Shown here one piece after another: positions 56,343-64,000 of a stretch of DNA of 64,000 nucleotides (position 1 is the first letter of the stretch; each line of letters opens with the position of its first letter). The translations under genes and the position numbers were made by a program. The stretch spans positions 54,992,456 through 55,056,455 of the forward strand of contig NC_087067.1 of the NCBI RefSeq assembly GCF_963678635.1. The letters are read 5' to 3'. The DNA comes from Symsagittifera roscoffensis. Its lineage: Eukaryota; Xenacoelomorpha; Acoela; Convolutidae. The notes beneath the pieces are model-generated. The model was given only the letters and a program-made list of their open reading frames with translations. It did no database searches and was not told the DNA's origin.

Positions 56343-58720
56343 TCCATACAGGTTTTAGGAAATTTTTAAGTTTTCAGTTTATTCAAATGAAGGATGGATG
56401 CAGTATTTTCTAATTTCATCTTTGAGTAGGTTCTTTGAAAAGAGTGAAAAGAGAAGAGTAGTAATTGCTCGGTTTTGTTAAATAAATTTTTTCGTGGGGA
56501 GAGCAGAGATTTGTAGTGAGCTGAAGGATGGTGTCAAGGATACAGGTGGATATCGAGATGTGTCTATTTCTTTGAGAAGCGCAACACTACGTGCATTTTC
56601 AACTATTTATCAAATGGCGAGATGGAATTCGACTTCTCCTCTGAGCGAAGCATGATTAGTTAGTTCTAAGTGTTTTACAGTGATATTGTTCAAAAGTATA
56701 AGTTTATAGTAGATACTTGTTTTGAATTGGTTCCATACATACAGGGTTTTGGAAACTTTTAAGTTTTCAGTTTAATCAAATGAAGGATGGATCTAGTGAA
56801 TTCTAACTTCTTCTTTGAGTAGATTCTTAAAAAAGAGTGAAGAGAGAAGAGTAGCAATTGCTGGAAATTGTGAAAAAGTTTTTTTTTGTGAGAAGAGTAT
56901 AGATCTGCGAGTATGTAGTGAGCTGAAGGATCGTGACAAGGTTGCAGGTTGACATCGTGATGAGTCAATTTCTTAAAGTAGAGCAAGGTTACGTGCATTC
57001 TCAACTATCTAATAAATAGCGAGATGGCGTTTAATTCTCCCTTGAGTGAAGCGCCAAGTGACTAGGATGTGTCAGTATGTACGCCAAGTGTCAGTATTTC
57101 TGAGTTCAATGTCGAGTTATTGTTATTCTTGTTTGCCTTTACTAGTGTTTCATGTGGTCTTATTTTTTGATTTCCGATCCTTAAGTGTACTTTCTTCAGT
57201 CTAATCTGGTTTTATCTGATTTCGGTACCATGAGACTTTCCTGTACAGGTGGTTGGTATAGTGGTGTAAATAAGCTGTGTTAATTAATTAAGCTTACATT
57301 TAATTCCTTTTTCCAACCGGGTTAAGGGAAATTTCAAAACGTGTTAAAGGGAGTTAAAGTGATTATCAATTAGTCATTTAGTTTGAAAAACTAGAATATT
57401 TTTTTTGCCAAGTACTATAGTGGCGAGTTACACTGAATTGTGTGGGAAGAGTGCGTGAAATGTGGGCGAGATAAAAAGCAAATTTGAAATTTACAAAACC
57501 GAAGCACACATCAAAAAGATTATTTCTTATCTTGATGTATTACTCATTATTAAATCAAAACTTCGTGTAGGAAATTTACAGCAGTATTATAAAAATTTTA
57601 TAGCATTTTATCAAATATACAACAAACCGTTTACAATTTTGATTTAAATTTAAACAAAGTCTTTTTGTAAATTTTTTCATTTTTTTTTTGGTTTTTAGAC
57701 TAGTTTCAGACAAACTACCGGTGAAATTCAAAATGAACCAATGAAACAGACGTGTGAAAATGGTATTTGAAAATTAAAAAAATAAGTGAGAAATATGAAT
57801 GCATTCCTACTGAGGGTCAGGTTCTAAAAACTTGGGAATGCTATTTTAAATAAGAGTGAGTGCATTAATCACCTTGCGAGAATTTGTATGACCTTTTAAC
57901 TAGAGTTGTGACTGCGGCAAACAAAACCAATAGATTTTCCATCCCGAAGTCGGAATGTCGTCAATTTTTCATCTCCATTTTGCTTCTCGTTTCTTTCCTC
58001 TGGGATGTCTTTTAAATATTACAAAGCGGTAGTTGTTTCAGGTTTAGTAAAGATCCTTGATTAGTTGTTTTATATTACAAAGCGGTAGTTGTTTCAGGTT
58101 TAGTAAAGATCCTTGATTAGTTGTTTTCGCAGAAGCGTTCTAATTAGTTTGGTTACATTTGAAGAAATCCTCACATTGGAGGATTAGTAAAAATTGTGTC
58201 GCGGTCGGAGTTCCAACGTCTAGCTGGTAGAGTCTAAAGGAGAAGTACTTGTGGATGTCTTTTTAAGTCAGTCTCTATTTGTGTATAAACTTTTTGTTTC
58301 ATTTTATCAAGTGCTCTTCCCTTTAATTTCTTGTTTGTGTCATATCCTCAAAAATAGATTATTTGTCATTTGTTTTTGGTTGCTTTTATTAGCGTTTCAT
58401 GTGGTCTTATTTCTTGATTTTTGATACTTATGTGTACTTTTTTCAGTTTAATATGGTTTTTATCTGATTTGGGTACAATGAGACTTTCCTGTACACGTGG
58501 TTGGTATAGTGGTGTAAGTAAACTGCGTTAATTAATTAAACTTACCTTTAAATCTTTCTTCTAACCGGGTTAAGGGAAATTTCAAAACGTGTGAAAGGGA
58601 AGTAAAGTGATTATCAATTAATCATTTAGTGTGCAAAACTACAATAGTTTTTTTGTCAAGTACCACAGTGGCGAGTTACGCTGAAGTGTGTGGGAAGTTT
58701 GCGTGAACTGTGGGCGAGTA
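56343..58720 (-). mobile_element. Relic of the large family's 3' non-coding region with internal duplications
   Basis: Directly inside the old LTR the sequence matches the antisense of 40920-41026 (aaatgaaggatggat). Further in (about 57180-57460) it matches the antisense of about 39790-40040, including ccaaccgggttaagggaaatttc and tgggcgag. Two stretches are duplicated: about 56258-56655 again at about 56668-57050, and about 57120-57465 again at about 58360-58715. No coding part of the element remains. Confidence 0.72.
58016..58127. repeat. Perfect 56-bp tandem duplication
   Basis: Units 58016-58071 and 58072-58127 (starting ATATTACAAAGCGGTAG) are identical by eye, so very recent or an assembly artefact. 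Confidence 0.92.
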
Positions 58721-58789
58721 AATCAAGTAGTAGATGTTGGAGCTGAAGTGGGGAGGGGGTGGATGACTCCCATGTTTTTATGTAGGGAA

Positions 58790-58895
58790 TAGAGCATCCG
58801 ACCTTCCAGCTATGTATTAAGATAGGGTATAGAGTTTACAATGTATTAAGATAGGGAATAGGTTTCGCAATGTATTAAGATGGCAGGTTTCAGAT
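58790..58895. repeat. 29-bp tandem repeat
   Basis: ATGTATTAAGAT units start at 58812, 58841 and 58870, exactly 29 bp apart, with a related unit just upstream and another near 59003. Confidence 0.85.
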
Positions 58896-59329
58896 GGTAA
58901 GTTTTTTTTCAGCATGCGAATTTTCCATGTATAGTGTATAGATTTCCCTACGTATTAGAAATTTATTGTAGAGAATGAAGAAGTCATTACGATAGGATTC
59001 CTATGTATTACGATGATAAAGTTTCAAGGTTTCAGTGTAATGGTAAGATTATGGTAAGAAAAACGAAATTTTTGTGTGGAAATCTTTTCGCAAAAAAGTT
59101 GGCGCGCGTTAACTAATTTGTAAATATCAAAGATTAATTACGTTTAGGTTGTGTAATGAAGTCTTTTAATTAGTTTTTTGATATATGGTAGGTCAATGGT
59201 AAAAGTTTTTTGGTAAAAAATTCCAAAAAACTTCAAACGATAAAACTAGCTATTATTTGACCTATTTTTTTAGATAATCTTACTTTCTATCTAATTGAAA
59301 CAATGCTAAAATCTACTGAAACTTCAAAA

Positions 59330-59420
59330 AAAGTCAAAGTTTTTGGAAAAAAAATTGCAAAAATTTACAGTTTTTGGAAAAAAATTGCAAAAACTTCAAG
59401 TTTTTGGAAAAAAATTTGCA
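59330..59420. repeat. Short tandem repeat, unit about 32 bp
   Basis: Three units of GTTTTTGGAAAAAAATTGCAAAAACTTCA type. Confidence 0.8.
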
Positions 59421-60162
59421 AATCTTATATATTTGGTTAATTTTTTGTTGTTTCTGATCTAGTTGAAACAATATACGTACGTACAGAGTTTGAAATTGAG
59501 TTCGAATTGCATTTTAAACGGCATCATATTGAGACAATGATACAAAAACATGAATAAAATTTTCGATTTTTCCAAAATTTTTTAACTAAATATTGAAATA
59601 CGATAAGTTTTAGCATTATTTGAGCTAGAAAGTGGGTTATATAATGCTCTCAACCTTAACAGCGGTCGGGATAACAGCTGAATCAATATTATGAAATCTC
59701 GTCCTTCAAAATTAATTTTGGGAAAATTGTGAAATTAATTGTAATTTTTGAGAAAGTATAGTAAAAAATCATGGAATCTGTCCAAAGTTTTCCATTTTCA
59801 ACTTTTGTTGGCGATTAATTGATTTTTCATCCAATTCGGGGTGAATTGAAAGAGAACACTCAAAGTTAAAGGAGCATTAAGAGCAATTTTCTACGAAATT
59901 TCTAGATCAAATTCCATGATTTAACTCCTCCTCAGTTTTTTTCTCAATGATTAACGCAATTTTGTACAAAAATTACAACTTCTGAGTACTTTTTCACGTT
60001 TATAAAAATGAATTTCAGATCAATGACGGAATATGAACAGTTAACTGCTAAAATTGACTAAAAATTGGATAAATTTTTCCTTAAAGATTCTTCGATATTG
60101 GTTCAAATTCAAAAAAAATCGTCTTCATAACTGATGATTATCTCTCTGTTGCTTCTGCAACA

Positions 60163-60790
60163 TAATTTTCACGATTTTCCGAAGAAACGTTCTTTGTTTT
60201 TTAAGATTATTCTTGCTTTCTGCTTAATGCATATTTTCGCCATTGCACATATTTTGCATGAAAATTTAGTCAGAACTGGAGAATTTAGGAGGAATATAGT
60301 ATCAATTGAACGAACACTTTGCTGGCAGAAATGAAATTAGAACTGATACGGTCTGGTTATTACGATAAAAATTGTAAATGTCTTCCTCAAGGTTCCCTTG
60401 TTTAGTTGCTACAGTAATTTGTTTAAGAAAAAATACAAAATTTGGGATCAATAACTGTCACTTTTCCTGAAAAATAGTTATTTTTTCATGATTTTCCGTA
60501 GAAATGTTCTATGTTTTAAGGTTATTCTTGATTTTTGCTTAATACATATTTTCGCTATTGAACACCTTTTGCAAGAAAAATTAGTCGGAAATGGAGAACT
60601 TAGGAGGATTATAGTATCAATTGAACAAACAATTTGCTGGCAGAGATGAAATTAGAACTGATACCGTCTGATTATTTTTGATAAAAATTGTAAATGTCTT
60701 CCTCAAGGTTCCCTTGTTCAGTTGCTACCGTAAACTATTTAAGCAAAAATACACTTTTTGGGATCAATAATTATCACTTTTCTCGCAAAA
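60163..60790. repeat. Tandem duplication of about 317 bp
   Basis: The block from ACGATTTTCCGAAGAAA (60171) to TTGGGATCAATAACTGTCACTTTTCCT is repeated from about 60488 to 60785, with roughly 10 percent differences. A 66-codon open frame in the first unit is not kept in the second, so it is not a gene. Confidence 0.85.
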
Positions 60791-62300
60791 TATCTATTAA
60801 CAATCGTTTTTTATTCTTAATTTATGACGGAAATTTTTTCAAAAATACCCAAGTGAGAAAAACTCGGTGCTAGTTAAAGTTTTCAAAAACAAATGTAAAA
60901 ATTGAGAAAAAACAGTTGTATTTTTACAATTTAAGAACAAATTAGGGGCAGTTCTATTAGTTATAAGCTGAAAATCTCCGGAAATACGCAAGGGAACCTA
61001 GTTCCTAACATCTACAATATAAAAACTTCTAAGAGAGCGCGTCTCAAAAAGTTGATTAAGCAAGGAAAGTCAAGATGCAAACTGGAACAATTGTGTAATT
61101 TTCCGATTTTTTTTCAGAAAAACTCTATATAGTAAGATTGTAGTAATGTTTTGTATCTAGTGTTGTATATTGTATGTGGTATTGTGTATGTATGTAGTAT
61201 TGTGTATTGTATATCGTAAGCAAATGTAGAACTTGAAAGCAAGTTTTTGATTTATGTTCCATGTATCTACTTCCAAAAGATGTTGGATTGGGTTTTTCTA
61301 CAAAAACTATCCTCAAACATCTGATTTTTTTTATAAATTTACCTATTATATCAAATGATAACAAACTTTTCTATTGAATTACACAAAAATACAAATATTT
61401 GACACTTTTTATATCGGATTTTTTTCTCAAGATATACTTAAAAAGCTAAATTTTAGTAAAATTATCCCAAAACTCCTTATGAATTAAATTGAGCTTCTAT
61501 CTCAAAACAGCATTTTCTCAGTTTCTGCTCCATCTACTATCTACCAAATTAATCCAATTTGAACAAAATATTTCTTGAAAATTGAACTTTAGATGGAAAA
61601 CTGTATAGTTTCAACGAACGTTCAATAATCCGAAGCTGGATTAATACCACAAATCCTATGCTAAAAGCCTTATAAAGGATTTTCTCAAGCTCATAACTGT
61701 AAATTCATGTTAAAAATCTGCATTTTTATTTTAGAGTAAATTTTTAGTTGAGAATGATCTATATCATTATCTTGAAATTTTCAAAGTTTAGCAAAGCATA
61801 CATTTTTTCCAGGTCATTTATCAATTTTTTTTCTGAAATCATCAAAAAAAATAATAGAAAAGCATAATTCTTGATATTTCAAACCCCATTATCTGCTTAA
61901 AAACGCTCTACTCTATGAACACTTTTACAAGCACTAAACAAGGAAAACTTTAAGATAGTAACCACAAAAAAAATTTCAATTAGTCGATGTTTTACAAATA
62001 TCCAAGTTTTACAACTTTTAGGCAAATATTTAACTACTCATTAGCATATGTTATGCACTTTTACTACAAGTTTATCGCAACAAAGTCTCCGCAAGCTTGC
62101 AACCAAGGAATTTTTTCTACTGTTGAATAAAGGTTTTCGGATCGGGTTCAATGGAAAGTTTCACGACAATTTGAATTCGATTTTTGCTGTCTCTATCATC
62201 AATCAAAACCTTTGAATAAAAAAACAATTGACATTTCAGGTATTGTGATGAAAACACTGTGTTATTTCTGATTAATTTTATCACAATTGTTTACACTTTT
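60791..62300. other. AT-rich intergenic sequence, no gene seen
   Basis: No protein-like ORF. It includes a TG/TAT-rich stretch at 61145-61210 (repeated ttgtgtatgta words). Confidence 0.55.
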
Positions 62301-62363
62301 CAGATTCAGTAAAAACTAATATTCATAACAATTTCTATGTTTTAAAAAAAAAAAATTATACCT

Positions 62364-62579
62364 TCTCTTGAAGTTTGTTTGGAGCCTGCTGAGCACGTAA
62401 TTTACCATAATGCTGAAAATGCTTCTTCTTGAAATGATTAGCGAGTTCCTCGCTGCTTTAGGTCTAAAAATTACACTTAGAACACAACAGGTTCTACGAT
62501 GTCTTGATGCATTTAAGCGAGTGTATTCTCTGCCACATTCCAGACATGCAACTCCTTCGTTTCTATTCAGTGACGGCAT
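62364..62579 (-). pseudogene. Zinc-finger exon, probably decayed host gene (minus strand)
   Basis: On the minus strand an acceptor (gtacttatttag) is followed at 62579 by ATGCCGTCACTGAAT and a C2HC finger, CLECGREYTRLNASRHRRTC. The exon would end at about 62365 with a donor AAG|GTATAAT. A second C2H2-like finger (CSKCNF, then EELANHFKKKH) is visible just after the first but in a different frame, with apparent one-base changes in T- and A-runs. This points to a pseudogene or to homopolymer errors in the assembly. It would follow the 63316-63690 exon in phase 0. No family assigned. Confidence 0.4.
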
Positions 62580-62794
62580 CTAAATAAGTACAGAAAAATT
62601 AAATGGGAGATTTAAAATGTACCAAATTTTTAGATAAAATGAGTTGAATAGCCTCAAAAAATGAATAAAATTGAATAAAAACAACAAACTTTTCAACCAA
62701 TTGTTTTTAACGTGAAAGAAAATCAGAATGATTGTGCTATTTAACCTAGCTGAAATAAAAATTATCCAATCTAACCGGGAGTTTTCAATATTAT

Positions 62795-63010
62795 CAACCA
62801 ATCAGAATCGAGCATTAATTATAAGGAAAATTAAATCTTTTCTGATATCAACCAATTAGAATCGAGCTTCAATAGTCATGGAATTTTAAACAAATTTAAT
62901 GTCAACCAATCAGAATTGAGCTTCAGTAGTCATGGAACTTTCAAGAAATTTAATGTCAACCAATCAGAATTGCGCCTTTCTTCTCATGAATTTTTCAACA
63001 AATTTTATAT
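62795..63010. repeat. 54-bp tandem repeat containing CCAAT motifs
   Basis: Units beginning CAACCAATCAGAATnGAGC start at 62795, 62849, 62903 and 62957, exactly 54 bp apart. A looser copy lies near 63058. Confidence 0.92.
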
Positions 63011-63315
63011 AGTTTGTAGATTTTGAGGATACTTTCAGAGGCAGTATTTGTGGTAATAACCAATCAGAATGAAGTGTTCACAGATTTTAAAAACTTTGTA
63101 GATCAGAACCAAACTATGTTTCTAAATTTTCCTAATCAATCAATTTTATTGAATTTTTCAAACAAAACTAAGATATGAAATTTGATGCCTTAGTGAGATA
63201 AATGGGATTTCTTGTCTAGTTTATATTGTTTTTTCGATTTTCAATTCAAACTTTGACATTTCGATCAAAATTTTTTCGATTTGTTCTATTTCTAACCAGT
63301 GAAAAAAGAACTTAC

Positions 63316-63690
63316 CGAAATACTCAATTTTATCATCTTCTTTTTAGTATATTGTAATAAAAACAACCAGAAGTCTTTTAAATTTATATTTGGATAATCG
63401 ATTAAAAGATATTCTGACAATCTACATTTTTTATTTGTATCAAATTCAAAACAGAAATAGAAATGATGTTCTTTATCTCCAATTTTTGTTTCATAGGCTC
63501 TTCCATTGTTTTGTTTTTTACTGATAGACCACTGAATCTGACTTAACTCTTCTAGATAAAAACATGGTTGATAAATCTGGCAGTACTCTTCTTTTTTGTA
63601 ATCTTCTCGCCATCTTTTTAACAAAACGATTGAGCTTTCTGTGTTTCTATACAAGTTAAAACTTATACAATCTCCATCAATTTCATCTGT
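63316..63690 (-). CDS. Possible host exon (minus strand), function unknown
   Basis: The frame is open for 125 codons on the minus strand. It ends at a very good donor (TTTCG|GTAAGT, GT at 63315-63314) and has non-repetitive, protein-like composition (LKRWREDYKKEEYCQIYQPC, NGRAYETKIGDKEHHFYFCF, LSEYLLIDYPN). The same frame continues upstream with protein-like sequence (FHCPNIYQILKL) to about 63783, at an acceptor-like tttatttcag, but a TAG at 63693-63691 and a TAA at the acceptor interrupt. So either the exon starts at the TAG used as a splice acceptor, or this is a decayed exon of about 468 bp. Phase 0 at its end fits the zinc-finger exon downstream. I do not recognise the protein. Confidence 0.4.
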
Positions 63691-64000
63691 CTACCACTTT
63701 TGTAGTTTTTTGTAGTAGTCCAATTTTAAAATCTGATAAATGTTCGGACAATGAAAACGCTTTTGATAGAAACATATTTCTTACTGAAATAAACAAAGAA
63801 ACTTCAAAAAACTCGAATTGTTTAATCATTTTTAAAGTTTTTTGTAATAACAATCACCGTAAATATACTTTTTTACTTTTTCAGAGTCTAATTATTTTTA
63901 ATGAAAATCATGTAGCCAATCAAAACCTCAAACTAAGGCAAAAAAAAGTAAAAACAACCAATGAAATTCAAAAAATCGATATATAACGATAATGTTTTCA

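Noticed and set aside
57462-57647. 61-codon plus-strand ORF
   Set aside because: It lies in the antisense relic of the large element's non-coding tail and has no counterpart in the duplicated copy at 58710.
60134-60334. 66-codon plus-strand ORF with a hydrophobic stretch
   Set aside because: The frame is not preserved in the tandem copy about 317 bp downstream.

Overview
The window is AT-rich, intron-poor invertebrate DNA made almost entirely of decayed LTR retrotransposons and degenerate tandem repeats. I see no prokaryotic operons. The few host-like exon candidates carry GT/AG splice sites, which fits a metazoan. A nematode is my guess from the short T-rich acceptors (tttatttcag, cttatttag, ttttgtctgcag) and the TE types, but the species cannot be fixed from the sequence.

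Bases 1 to about 42.6 kb hold three copies of one very large Ty3/gypsy-type, envelope-bearing family. Element B (24183-41436, plus strand) is complete end to end: about 17.25 kb, LTRs of about 410 bp, and a 4-bp target duplication TTAT. Its order is LTR - small basic ORF0 - gag - protease/RT/RNase H/integrase - a 62-residue two-helix membrane ORF - envelope-like glycoprotein - a fourth large ORF of unknown function - about 1.6 kb non-coding tail with a tRNA-like segment - LTR. Element A (1-13646, plus) is the 3' three quarters of a second copy. Element C (13647-19314, minus) is a third copy that starts exactly at the outer end of A's 3' LTR, so A most simply sits nested inside C. Every coding region is broken by stops, frameshifts or deletions, but comparing the copies exposes ORFs that simple ORF calling misses.

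Between them, 19098-42612 is a tandem duplication of about 3.1 kb. Each unit carries part of C's LTR plus satellite-like flank, and B inserted in the middle of the second unit. This gives a relative order: C inserted, then the tandem duplication arose, then B inserted into one unit. A inserted into C at an unplaced time.

From 42.6 to 46.4 kb the sequence is AT-rich and repeat-derived, including a tandem array of about 140 bp period, and ends at a possible host exon on the minus strand. At 46417-52711 lies a second, unrelated Ty3/gypsy element (Mag-like, about 6.3 kb, TGTTAT...ATAACA termini, perfect 5-bp TSD ACACT) with a truncated 5' LTR and gag and decayed pol. From 52.7 to 64 kb there are minisatellites, segmental tandem duplications, an old antisense 3' end of the large family (55954 to about 58720), and at the far end a pair of possible minus-strand host exons, one with a C2HC zinc-finger motif.

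The main candidates for something undescribed are the accessory genes of the large element: ORF0, the two-helix ORF, ORF4, and a conserved splice acceptor in front of the envelope ectodomain. Together they give a plan closer to a complex retrovirus than to an ordinary gypsy element.
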